A stretch of DNA of 35,504 nt from Rhizobiaceae bacterium (GTDB taxonomy: Bacteria; Pseudomonadota; Alphaproteobacteria; Rhizobiales; Rhizobiaceae): assembly GCA_027483885.1 (NCBI GenBank), contig JAIXTO010000213.1:1-35504 (forward strand), given 5' to 3'. The position numbers were made by a program, and so were the translations under genes. Within the stretch, counting starts at the first letter, position 1; every line of letters begins with the position of its first letter. The notes below the pieces were generated by a model, which was not told the origin of the DNA, searched no databases, and saw nothing but the letters and a program-made list of their open reading frames with translations. This document shows, piece after piece, positions 24,962-33,319 of the stretch.

Positions 24962-26032
24962 TGGAATAAGGATCGCACCTCCTGCCGCCACAACCAGAGG
25001 CACATGCCGGCCCGGTTCCGGCAAGGGCCGATCCGCCCCTTGCGCCACCACCACCGTCTGCCCATCGGCAAAGGCCAGTGTCACATCATGATGGAGGCCG
25101 CGAAACCGGCTTTCCACAACGCGCAGCATCAGCAGAGCGTCGGGCTCCTGTAAAGGTCTTTCATCCGTAGATTGCAAAAAGAGCCGGTCCGGTCGCAGCG
25201 CCACGACACTTTGCGTGGGCACTACTGGTCCGCCAATCCGGACCGGCACTTTCTGTCCTGCAACGACGGCACTGCCAAACTCTCCCGCCGAGGTAACGCC
25301 CTCATGTTTCAACTGGATGTCGATGCCGACGAAACGGGCGACAAAGGCATTGGCCGGCGCCTCGAAAAACCGTGCCGGCGCATCGACCTGCTGGAGCCTG
25401 CCCTGGTGCATCACGCCCATCCGGTCGGAAAGGCTCAATGCCTCATCCTGGTTGTGGGTCACCAGAATGAAGGTGGCGCCGGTGCGCTTGTGCAGGCGGG
25501 CAAACTCGTCGCGCATCTGCTGGCGCAACCGCTCGTCGAGCCCCGTCAGCGGCTCGTCGAGAAGAAGGATGCCCGGCTCCATCACCAGCGCACGCGCCAG
25601 TGCCACGCGCTGCCGCTGACCGCCGGAGAGAAGGTTGACGTCACGGGGGCCAAATCCGGAAAGCTCCACCAGATCAAGCGCACCCTCCACCTTTGCGGCA
25701 AGGGCTGCCCCGCGCAGGCCGCGCAGGGAAAGCCCGTAGCCGACATTCTGTGCCACGCTCATGTGCGGAAAAAGCCCGAGGCTCTGGAAGACGGTGTTGA
25801 CGGGGCGCGCATTGGCCGGCACGCCGCCCATATCACGCCCATCAAAGGCAATACGCCCGCCGGTTGGTGCATCAAAACCGCCCACCAGCTTCAAAAGCGT
25901 GCTCTTGCCGCAGCCCGAAGAGCCGAGCAGCGTGAAGAATTCGCCGGCCCGGATCGAAAGCGACACATCGTCCACGCCCCTGACGGGGCCGAAGGCGCGC
26001 GTGACATTTTCGAGCTGGATGGAGATTGCCAT
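24953..26032 (-). CDS. ABC transporter ATP-binding protein, PotA-like
   Basis: A 359-residue cytoplasmic ATPase for the PotB/C-like permeases. Walker A GSSGCGKST (about 37-45), Q-loop TVFQSLGLFPHMS, signature [15 protein letters not shown], Walker B ILLLDEPLTGLD and H-loop VTHNQDEALSLSD are all present. A TOBE-type C-terminal domain (about 235-359) follows, containing VVALRPDRLFL. It starts two bases after the HyuA stop, so it is in the same transcription unit, with the order HyuB, HyuA, ATPase, binding protein, permeases. Confidence 0.94.
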   Translation of the reverse strand: MAISIQLENVTRAFGPVRGVDDVSLSIRAGEFFTLLGSSGCGKSTLLKLVGGFDAPTGGRIAFDGRDMGGVPANARPVNTVFQSLGLFPHMSVAQNVGYGLSLRGLRGAALAAKVEGALDLVELSGFGPRDVNLLSGGQRQRVALARALVMEPGILLLDEPLTGLDERLRQQMRDEFARLHKRTGATFILVTHNQDEALSLSDRMGVMHQGRLQQVDAPARFFEAPANAFVARFVGIDIQLKHEGVTSAGEFGSAVVAGQKVPVRIGGPVVPTQSVVALRPDRLFLQSTDERPLQEPDALLMLRVVESRFRGLHHDVTLAFADGQTVVVAQGADRPLPEPGRHVPLVVAAGGAILIPTA

Positions 26033-26034
26033 TC

Positions 26035-28107
26035 TCAGGCAGCTCCGCTCTGGCTGTGGTCCTGTTCCCGAATGATCATGATTCCCTCCTGCGTCAGTGC
26101 CAGCTGCTGGCCGGCCAGAACAAGAGTAGTGGCGGTTGATTCCTCGACAATCAATGGGCCCTGAAGCGTCGTGTGCGGGCGAAGCCGGCCGCGCGCGTAG
26201 ACCGGGCAGGAGACCCAGCCTTCCGTGCCGCCGAAATAGACGTCGCGCGTGCCGCAGCGCGCCTCCTCCACCGATATCACCTCGCCCTTCAGCTTCGGGA
26301 TGGCAATCACCGGGCCGCTCAGGATCGCTTCCAGATGCAGCATGGTGATCTCGATGGCCGAATGCGCAAGGCGGAAGGAATAGGCTTTCTCATGGGCTGC
26401 GTGGAAGCGTTCGGAAAAGGCCTCCTCGCTGTCGCCGGGTTCATAGCGGGTAAAGACGCCGTGTTCCTGGCCGCGGTAACGCGCCTCGATACTGTAGGAG
26501 AAGCGGATTTCCGCCTCGTGGCCCTTGCCGAAATAGTCTGCCGCATCCTGCTCCAGCACCACGAAGCGGTCGCCGGCAAGGGTGAGCGCGTCGCCCGTCA
26601 GGGGCGAAAACCAGGTGGAGCGGAAATCGGCGCGCGGTTCGGCAGCAAGCATGCCCCAGGCTGAAAATATGCCGGGATGGAGCGGCACCACCGTGGACTT
26701 CACCTTGAGGTCGCGACCAAGACGGGCGGCCAGGGCGGGGCCGGCCCCACCGCTGATGACGAAAGCTGCATCGCGCGGATCATGGCCGCGCTGCACCGTC
26801 ACCAGCTTTAAAGCATTGATCATGTTGGCATGGGCAATCTCGATGACCGAGAGCGCCGCATCCTCGATCGACATGCCAAGCGGCACGGCAAGCATTTCAA
26901 TCGCGGCACGCGCCTTTTCCACATCGAGCGGCATGGTGCCATTGGCAAAGGTTGTCGGGTCAAACACGCCGATGGTCAAAAGCGCGTCGGAAATCGTCGG
27001 CCGGCTGCCGCCTTTTCCATAACAGGCAGGGCCTGGCATGGAGCCCGCACTTTCCGGCCCAACCGACAGCGCGCCGCGCTGGTCGATGCGCGCAATCGAA
27101 CCGCCGCCGGCACCGATTTCGACAATATCCACCACCGGAACCTGCACGGCATAACCGGGGTTGATACGGCTGCGTTCCAGCCGGTATTCGCTGTCGAGCG
27201 TTGGCCGGCTGTTCTTGATGAGTGAGCATTTGGCGGTGGTGCCGCCGACGTCGAGCGACAGAACCTCGGTTTCGGAGAGAAGTGCGCCGATGCGCGCCGC
27301 ACCGGCCACACCACCGGCAGGCCCGGATTCCACCAGTGTCAGCGGGCTTTTCACCACCTGGTCAAACGTGGCAATGCCGCCGTTCGACTGCATGGCATAA
27401 TAGGGGCAGGTGAGATCCGTCTCGGTCAGCGCCTCTTCCAGCCGCTCGAAATAATACTGGATGATCGGCTGCACATAGGCGTTCAGCACCACCGTGTTGG
27501 AACGCTCGTATTCCCGCCACTGGCGCGACACTTCATGGCTTGCGCAAATGGTGGCGCAGGGCAGCGCATCGGCCAGAATATCGGCGCAGAGCGCCTCATG
27601 CTCGGGATTGGCATAGCTGTGCAGGAAGAGGATGGCGACCGCCTCGACACCCTCTTCCAGGCAGGTCTTGATGATCGGTTTCAGGTCGTCCAGCTCCAGC
27701 TGGGTCAGGACATTGCCCTTTGCATCAATGCGTTCGCGCACCTCAAAGCGCAGGTGGCGCGGCACAAAGGGTTCTGGGCTATGAAATTGCAGGTTATAGA
27801 GATCCGGCCGGTTGCCGCGCCCGATTTCCAGCACGTCGCGAAAGCCCGACGTCGTCACCAGTGCCGTCTTGACGCCCTTGCGCTCGGTAATGGCGTTGAT
27901 CACGGTGGTGCCGCCATGGGCAAAGAAGGTCACATCGCGACGGCGCAGGCCATCGCTTTGCTCCGCGTCTGCAATCGCCTGCAGCACGCCGCGCGACTGA
28001 TCGTCCACGGTGGTCAGGCTTTTGGCGGTAAAGACTTCGCCGGTTAACTCGTCATAACCGACAAGATCGGTAAACGTGCCGCCGACATCGGTTGCAAGCC
28101 TGATCAT
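26035..28107 (-). CDS. hyuA: Hydantoinase/oxoprolinase family protein, subunit A
   Basis: A 690-residue enzyme subunit of the HyuA family (N-methylhydantoinase, 5-oxoprolinase and acetone carboxylase relatives). The N-terminal nucleotide-binding motif DVGGTFTDLV (7-16) and second motif LSLDVGGTTAKCSLI (about 290-305) mark the ASKHA-like ATP-binding lobes. Family members use ATP to open a cyclic amide or to carboxylate a substrate together with subunit B. The ATG overlaps the HyuB stop by four bases. The length matches hydantoinase/oxoprolinase A subunits. The exact substrate cannot be decided; the neighbouring ABC importer suggests an imported nitrogen heterocycle or oxoproline-like compound. 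Confidence 0.92.
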   Translation of the reverse strand: MIRLATDVGGTFTDLVGYDELTGEVFTAKSLTTVDDQSRGVLQAIADAEQSDGLRRRDVTFFAHGGTTVINAITERKGVKTALVTTSGFRDVLEIGRGNRPDLYNLQFHSPEPFVPRHLRFEVRERIDAKGNVLTQLELDDLKPIIKTCLEEGVEAVAILFLHSYANPEHEALCADILADALPCATICASHEVSRQWREYERSNTVVLNAYVQPIIQYYFERLEEALTETDLTCPYYAMQSNGGIATFDQVVKSPLTLVESGPAGGVAGAARIGALLSETEVLSLDVGGTTAKCSLIKNSRPTLDSEYRLERSRINPGYAVQVPVVDIVEIGAGGGSIARIDQRGALSVGPESAGSMPGPACYGKGGSRPTISDALLTIGVFDPTTFANGTMPLDVEKARAAIEMLAVPLGMSIEDAALSVIEIAHANMINALKLVTVQRGHDPRDAAFVISGGAGPALAARLGRDLKVKSTVVPLHPGIFSAWGMLAAEPRADFRSTWFSPLTGDALTLAGDRFVVLEQDAADYFGKGHEAEIRFSYSIEARYRGQEHGVFTRYEPGDSEEAFSERFHAAHEKAYSFRLAHSAIEITMLHLEAILSGPVIAIPKLKGEVISVEEARCGTRDVYFGGTEGWVSCPVYARGRLRPHTTLQGPLIVEESTATTLVLAGQQLALTQEGIMIIREQDHSQSGAA

Positions 28108-29801
28108 TGCTGCAGTTCCTTCTGGTAACCATAGGTGTCCCGCGCTGCCGCTTCGCTCAGCAGTCCGTCGGTCAAATCCTGTTCGATAAGGTGTCTTTCG
28201 CGCTCGATAGGTGCACCCCAGCCGCCGCCGCCGCCGGTGACAATGCGCAGCACATCGCCGTTGCCGAGCGCGATATGGGGCTCGCGGCCGAATGTGCGGG
28301 TGTTACCGCTCACGCCACAGCGCACCTGCAGGCCGTTCAGCGTACCGGCCAATCCACCCGCCATGCCCCACGGCTGCGTCACGGTTCGTCCAAAACTGCA
28401 ATAGGCCTCGGCGCCATCGCCATGGATCTCGTATTCGCGGATGATGCCAAAACCACCGCGCCGCCGCCCGGCACCGGTGCCACCTTCGACATTCAGCCCA
28501 TAACGCTTCACGATCAGCGGAAAACGCGCCTCGATCGCCTCGACTGAATAGTTGTAGGTATCGCCGTCGGTCAGCGCGATGAGCGCATTGGCGCCGTCGC
28601 GTGTTTCGCTGGCGCCCCAGCCACCATGCTGCGGCTCGATATGGATGAAGGGTTCGCCCTGCGCATCCCGGCCGGAAATATAGACGACGCAGAGGCTGGA
28701 ATAGGAGCCGGCGGAAAAGCGGGCCGGCATCAGCGGCGCCAGCGCCTTCCACACCAGTTCGGAGGCATGGACAGAGCCTTCGTAATACCATCCGGTGGGC
28801 GAAGGCTTTTCGGCGGTAAAGATGGTTCCGGAGGGTGCAACCACTGAAAGCGGCCGGAACCAGCCCTCGTTGGAGGGCGCCTGCGGCCCGACAAGCGCCT
28901 TGACGATGGTGCGCACGGCCGATTCCAGCGCACCACGCGCGCAGTTGATCGGGCCTGCAACGGCTTTGGGGCAGCCGGTAAAATCGGCAACGATGCTGTC
29001 GCCGGCGATGGTGACGGTGACCTCGACCGCAATCGGCGCGTCGCTCACGCCATCGCCATCGATCACGTCACGCGCATGATAGGTGCCGTCGGCAAGGGCT
29101 GCGATCGCTGCCCGGCTCAAACGTTCACTGGCCGACAAAAGATGATCAAAGGCCGCCCGAACTGTGGAGGCCCCGTATTTTTCAGCGATCTCGCCCATGC
29201 GGCGGGCTGCCACCCGCACGGTTGCGACCTGCGCAGTCAGGTCACCCAGCGCAATCTCCGGCAGACGAACGTTTTCGCGGATGATATGCAGGATATCGTC
29301 GGAAAACACGTCACGGCGGGCAATTTTTACGCCGGGAAGGCGAAGCCCCTCCTGGAAGACAGAGGTGGCGTTCGGTGCAAGGCTTCCCGGCACGGAACCG
29401 CCGACATCGAGGTAATGCGCAACGTTGATCGCATAGGCAAACAGGGCGCCCTCAAAGAAGATCGGCTTTACGATGGCAAAATCGCAGGCATGCGTGCCCC
29501 CGGCATAGGGGTCGTTGGTCAAGAGGATATCGCCATCCTCGAGATTGGTGCCGAAGCGGGCGATCAGCGCCTTCACCTGCGCGCCGAATGTGCCGGTAAA
29601 CAGCGTGATGCCGTTCATCTGCGCCACCAGCTCGCCCTCGGCACTCAGCACCCCACAGGCGAAATCCAGGACTTCGTAGATGACGGGGCTCATGCTGGTG
29701 CGGGCCATGACGATGCCCATCTCATCGACGGTCGCCAGAAGCTTTCCCTCGATGATTTCCTGCGTGACGGGGTCCACCCAACCACCGGCTGCTGCCTGCA
29801 T
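28104..29801 (-). CDS. hyuB: Hydantoinase/oxoprolinase family protein, subunit B
   Basis: A 565-residue partner of HyuA. Typical HyuB features are seen: DPVTQEIIEGKLLATVDEMG at the N-terminus, the metal-site region LLTNDPYAGGTHACDFAIVKPIF, DFTGCPKAVAGPINC, and the C-terminal glycine-rich GGTGAGRRRGGFG and TGGGGGWGAP. I chose the ATG at 29801 because conserved sequence begins there; an upstream TTG at 29855 is in frame but has no recognisable sequence after it. It is the first gene of the operon, lying about 120 bases downstream of the MalT-like regulator stop, so its promoter is probably within that gap or shared with the regulator. Confidence 0.92.
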   Translation of the reverse strand: MQAAAGGWVDPVTQEIIEGKLLATVDEMGIVMARTSMSPVIYEVLDFACGVLSAEGELVAQMNGITLFTGTFGAQVKALIARFGTNLEDGDILLTNDPYAGGTHACDFAIVKPIFFEGALFAYAINVAHYLDVGGSVPGSLAPNATSVFQEGLRLPGVKIARRDVFSDDILHIIRENVRLPEIALGDLTAQVATVRVAARRMGEIAEKYGASTVRAAFDHLLSASERLSRAAIAALADGTYHARDVIDGDGVSDAPIAVEVTVTIAGDSIVADFTGCPKAVAGPINCARGALESAVRTIVKALVGPQAPSNEGWFRPLSVVAPSGTIFTAEKPSPTGWYYEGSVHASELVWKALAPLMPARFSAGSYSSLCVVYISGRDAQGEPFIHIEPQHGGWGASETRDGANALIALTDGDTYNYSVEAIEARFPLIVKRYGLNVEGGTGAGRRRGGFGIIREYEIHGDGAEAYCSFGRTVTQPWGMAGGLAGTLNGLQVRCGVSGNTRTFGREPHIALGNGDVLRIVTGGGGGWGAPIERERHLIEQDLTDGLLSEAAARDTYGYQKELQQ

Positions 29802-29923
29802 GTTCGAACCTGCCCTTATGCCATTTCTACCTTGAGGGGAGAGTATGGCGGGCAAGGCAGGTGCGATAGCCTGCCAAAAGGGTAGGCAGGCAGGAAGAAG
29901 GAACTACCCGTTCGGGTAGGTGG
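29802..29923 (-). promoter_or_regulatory. Control region between regulator and hydantoinase operon
   Basis: This gap holds a compact inverted repeat CTACCCGTTCGGGTAG at 29904-29919 just after the regulator stop (a weak terminator on the minus strand, where a pyrimidine-rich tract follows). It also holds a second inverted repeat GGCAGG/CCTGCC at 29856-29875 and two direct GGGTAGG copies at 29880 and 29914. The direct copies, 34 bases apart, could be regulator sites. No convincing -35/-10 pair was found. Confidence 0.45.
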
Positions 29924-32617
29924 TCAGCGCAGCCCCATGCCCCGGTCACGTGCAGCCGTCACGGCTGCCGTGCGTGTGGAAACATTGAGCTTGGTAAAGA
30001 TGTTGCGCAGGTGGAACTTGATGGTGTTGTCGCTGAGATCGAGCTTGCGACCGATCTCCTTGTTGCTGAGGCCAGCGCTCAACAAGGTCAGCACGCTTCG
30101 TTCGCGGTCGGTGAGGTCCGAGCCCGGCAGGATTGTTTCGACGCGGGGGACAGCCGCGACCGGATCTGTTCGATACACCTGCTCGAGGCACTGGATCAGC
30201 CGCTGGCGCGCCACCTGCGGAAACTGGCCGCAGCCAGCCAGCGTGTGCAGCATATCGGGAAAGTCAGCAGGCCCCTCCAGCCGCAGAAGGGCAGAATAAT
30301 CGGCAAGCGGCGTGGTCATCAGCAGGTCGCAAAGATAGGCGGATGCCGCATCTTTCTGCCCCTCGGCAAAAAGCAGCCGGATCTCCAGCAGTTGCAGTTC
30401 GATGGAGCGCAGGAGGTGTGGCCGCTCGGCCTGGCAGGTCTTCAGCCAGTCCAGCGTTTCACGCGCTCGCGCCACCTCGCCCTGCGCCAGATAGATCCGT
30501 GTCCATAACAGCGCCGGCGTCGTGCCACGCAGGTGGATGGCCAGCGTGTTCAGCCGGTCGGCCTGGATGAAGACGCGTCCGAAGCCGGAAAGCTCGGCAT
30601 TGCGGATCGCCTGTTCAATATCCCCCGTTTCGATCAGGAGGACGCAACGTTCGCCATCGATCAACCGTGTCAGTCGGTCGAAACCGCGCCGCTTTGCGGC
30701 CGAGCGAACCCGGTCGATGGAGGCATGGGCACCCACCGCATCGCCGCCGATGCGCAGCACGCGCTGCTGCGCCATGAAGCCCGCCGCCAGAAGGTCGAAC
30801 CAGGTATCATGGCGTTCCAGATGTGGCAGCGCCCAGGACAAAGGTTCTGTGGCCGCTTTGAGATCGCCACGCATGGACACCAGTTCCGCCTTCAGCACCT
30901 GTCCCACGGCATCGAGATCACTGCCCGCGCCGATATTGCCCTGCACCTCCGCAATCAGATGGTCATACGCTTCCTCGGCACCGGCCGCATCGCCGCTGAA
31001 AAACGCCGCCTGCCCGATATGGGTATAAAGATGCATGGCGCCGAAATCCGCCCCGCCATCGCGGAAGGTGCGGATCGCCAGATGCCCGTAATGGCGGGCG
31101 CGTTCCAAATCGCTGCGGATCAGGTAGTTGTAGGAGAGCATGTTGAGCGCCAGCGCCCGGTGGATCAGCTCCATCCCCTCCGGTTTCAGCAGATCGTCTT
31201 CCAGCGCTGCCAGATCTGCAGAACTTGCCCAGTGATCCAGATAGAGAGACAGAAGCACTCTCACCACGCGTAGATCCGCGGCGAAGGCCTTGGCACCGCC
31301 CACCGCCCGTTCGGCAATCGACAGGTAGTGATTGGCCGCCTCCAGCTGGCCGGCCTTGGCGCTCATCACCGAAAGCCCGAGCGTGGTCAACGGAAAGCCA
31401 TCAAGATCGATGCTGGCAGCGCGCGCGGAAATCATCTGGAACAGCATGGTGCCGCCGCGCGTGGTGGCATAGACCCGCCGCCAGCCGCCGGCCGTCTCGA
31501 TGATGCGGGCGGCCAGATCGGCGCTGCCGCCCCAGAGCGCGTGGCGCACCGCCTGGTCGAAATCGCCTTGTGCCTCAAACCAGCGCGCCGCACGCTTGAC
31601 CGCCGACTGCGTATCAAACCCCTGGCGAAGCGCCTTCTGACGCAGGAACGCATTAAACACCGGGTGGGACCGCATCCACCCCCCCTCCCCGGCCAGAAGC
31701 GTGATCGGGAGCGCATGGTCGGCCAGACGATCCATCAGGAGCGCACTTGCCTCGCCCTCGAAAAGGCCGGAGACAAGGTCCCGGCTGAAGGCCGGCAGCG
31801 CCGCCGTCTGCAAAAGGAATTGCTGGATATCGCCCGGCAGCTGCACAAACACCTGTTCGGACAGATAATTGCCCATTTCGGTATTGCTGCCGTCAAACGA
31901 GGCCAGCACCGCCTCACCCTCGGGATTGTCGTGGACCAGCAGCCGCACCATCTGGAGCGCCACTGCCCAGCCTTCGGTCCGCCGGTTGAGCGCTCCGATC
32001 TGCTCGCGGCTCAGCCCGAGATTGCGATCTGCAAAAAATTCCAGCGCCTCATCGTCGGAAAAGCCGAGATCGGCGACACCGATCTGCTTTAACTCCCCGT
32101 GCAAGCGAAGCGCCGACAGCGGAAAACGCGGCGGGCTGCGCGAAATCAGCACCAGTTTCAGGTGGTCGAGCGCGCGATCCGCCAGGATCTTGGCCATTAG
32201 CGCTTCCGTCGCATCGGTCTGCGCCAGATGATAATCGTCGAGGAACAGAACCAGTGGCTCCCCGATGCGGCGAAGGCGCGTGGCAAGGATCGACAAAAGC
32301 GAGGGCACCGGCAGGCTTGCCGCGTCCAGGCCGCCGCCTTCATCCGGGAGGAGCGGCTGCAGAGCATCCAGCAGCGTCAACAGAAACTGCCGCTGGTCGC
32401 AATGCTCCGGTTCCAGTGACACCCAAAGGCAACGAACCTTCAGCGCAACCAGCGTTTCGTGCCACTGCGCTGCAAAGGATGTCTTGCCATATCCCGCCGA
32501 ACCGACGATCGTCGTCAACCGGCGCAGGCCTGAACGTTGCAGGCCATCCAGCAGACCGCGCCGTTTGATCGGGCGCTGGCCATTGATCGGCGGTGCATAT
32601 CGGTTCTGATCGTTCAT
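29924..32617 (-). CDS. MalT-like ATP-dependent LuxR-family regulator (LAL type)
   Basis: An 897-residue signal-dependent activator of the STAND/LAL class. An N-terminal NTPase module carries Walker A GSAGYGKT (39-46) and Walker B LVLFLDDYHLAQ (about 120-131). A long central helical-repeat (TPR-like) region follows, and a C-terminal LuxR HTH (about 830-895: LTDRERSVLTLLSAGLSNKEIGRKL, split by DLSDNTIKFHLRNIFTKL). In MalT relatives, ATP plus an inducer drives oligomerisation and activation of nearby promoters. It lies just upstream of, and codirectional with, hyuBA and the PotABCD-like importer, so it probably senses their substrate. The start is ATG at 32617; its ribosome site is weak. Confidence 0.93.
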   Translation of the reverse strand: MNDQNRYAPPINGQRPIKRRGLLDGLQRSGLRRLTTIVGSAGYGKTSFAAQWHETLVALKVRCLWVSLEPEHCDQRQFLLTLLDALQPLLPDEGGGLDAASLPVPSLLSILATRLRRIGEPLVLFLDDYHLAQTDATEALMAKILADRALDHLKLVLISRSPPRFPLSALRLHGELKQIGVADLGFSDDEALEFFADRNLGLSREQIGALNRRTEGWAVALQMVRLLVHDNPEGEAVLASFDGSNTEMGNYLSEQVFVQLPGDIQQFLLQTAALPAFSRDLVSGLFEGEASALLMDRLADHALPITLLAGEGGWMRSHPVFNAFLRQKALRQGFDTQSAVKRAARWFEAQGDFDQAVRHALWGGSADLAARIIETAGGWRRVYATTRGGTMLFQMISARAASIDLDGFPLTTLGLSVMSAKAGQLEAANHYLSIAERAVGGAKAFAADLRVVRVLLSLYLDHWASSADLAALEDDLLKPEGMELIHRALALNMLSYNYLIRSDLERARHYGHLAIRTFRDGGADFGAMHLYTHIGQAAFFSGDAAGAEEAYDHLIAEVQGNIGAGSDLDAVGQVLKAELVSMRGDLKAATEPLSWALPHLERHDTWFDLLAAGFMAQQRVLRIGGDAVGAHASIDRVRSAAKRRGFDRLTRLIDGERCVLLIETGDIEQAIRNAELSGFGRVFIQADRLNTLAIHLRGTTPALLWTRIYLAQGEVARARETLDWLKTCQAERPHLLRSIELQLLEIRLLFAEGQKDAASAYLCDLLMTTPLADYSALLRLEGPADFPDMLHTLAGCGQFPQVARQRLIQCLEQVYRTDPVAAVPRVETILPGSDLTDRERSVLTLLSAGLSNKEIGRKLDLSDNTIKFHLRNIFTKLNVSTRTAAVTAARDRGMGLR

Positions 32618-32803
32618 GGCGCCAACTTGCGGCGGTGCGCGGCAATTGGCAAGTTCCTCTCAGCGGCCAAACACGGCAACTCCCTGGAAATCCATGAGAA
32701 CTGACAGGGTTTTAGACGAAAAAACTTGTGTCTGACCCGGGCCTGCGGGCGACGTGTTGCGGCCGAAGTGTGCCATGGCAGGCAACGGCGGCCATTCGAC
32801 CGC

Positions 32804-33319
32804 TCAGCGCCGGCGGATCTGCCGCTCCAGCCGCCTTTGCAGGTCTTTGTGCAACGCCGGTTGGCCGTGGCCGCAATAGAGCGCGAGTGCCGCCAAACCG
32901 GCGGTTCCTGTGATGGCGCCGGCCAGCACCATGTTGTCGACAAGGGAAAAAACGAAGGCCGCGCTGAGCACTGTTGAAGCGGCAAGCACCGCCACCAGAA
33001 ACGGAAGCGGGCTCTGCAACAGGTGCTTTTGCCCGTGTTTTTCACCGTTTTCCGACGCAACCGGCAAAGCATAAACGCCATAGCGGGCGTGACGTTCAGC
33101 GACGCGCTCCGAAAAGAGCGGGTCAAGCGGCTCGTCTCGCGATGTCCACAGGTCGCGGCCACAAAAAGCAAACACCGCCCAGACCACAAGTCCGACGAAC
33201 AGCAAGATCTCGAACGCGAGATCATATTGCCCGGTGACAAGAGACGTAACGAGCGAAGCCACAAGGCCCGCCTCGAAGACGGCCGCGATCAGAAAAATTG
33301 CGGCCGCTCCCTGTTTCAT
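32804..33319 (-). CDS. Four-helix membrane protein of unknown function
   Basis: A 171-residue integral membrane protein I do not recognise. Two N-terminal helices (AAAIFLIAAVFEAGLVASLV and LAFEILLFVGLVVWAVFAFC) are followed by a hydrophilic segment of about 45 residues (SRDEPLDPLFSERVAERHARYGVY...), then two more helices (PFLVAVLAASTVLSAAFVFS and MVLAGAITGTAGLAALALYC) and a basic tail ending ERQIRRR. The start is ATG at 33319, which overlaps the EAL gene stop by four bases, so translation is coupled to it. Co-expression with a degenerate c-di-GMP-type protein suggests an envelope process under its control; nothing more can be assigned. Confidence 0.8.
   Translation of the reverse strand: MKQGAAAIFLIAAVFEAGLVASLVTSLVTGQYDLAFEILLFVGLVVWAVFAFCGRDLWTSRDEPLDPLFSERVAERHARYGVYALPVASENGEKHGQKHLLQSPLPFLVAVLAASTVLSAAFVFSLVDNMVLAGAITGTAGLAALALYCGHGQPALHKDLQRRLERQIRRR

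Noticed and set aside
23630..25153. Plus-strand open frame (507 residues) opposite the binding-protein gene
   Set aside because: Begins inside a palindromic repeat, runs antisense to two real genes and shows no family resemblance.
29802..29855. Upstream TTG start for HyuB
   Set aside because: The 18 added residues have no conserved character and the ATG at 29801 fits the family start.
29856..29875. GGCAGG/CCTGCC region as a sigma-54 promoter for hyuB
   Set aside because: The nearby TTGGCAGGCTATCGC has GG-N9-GC rather than the required ten-base spacing.
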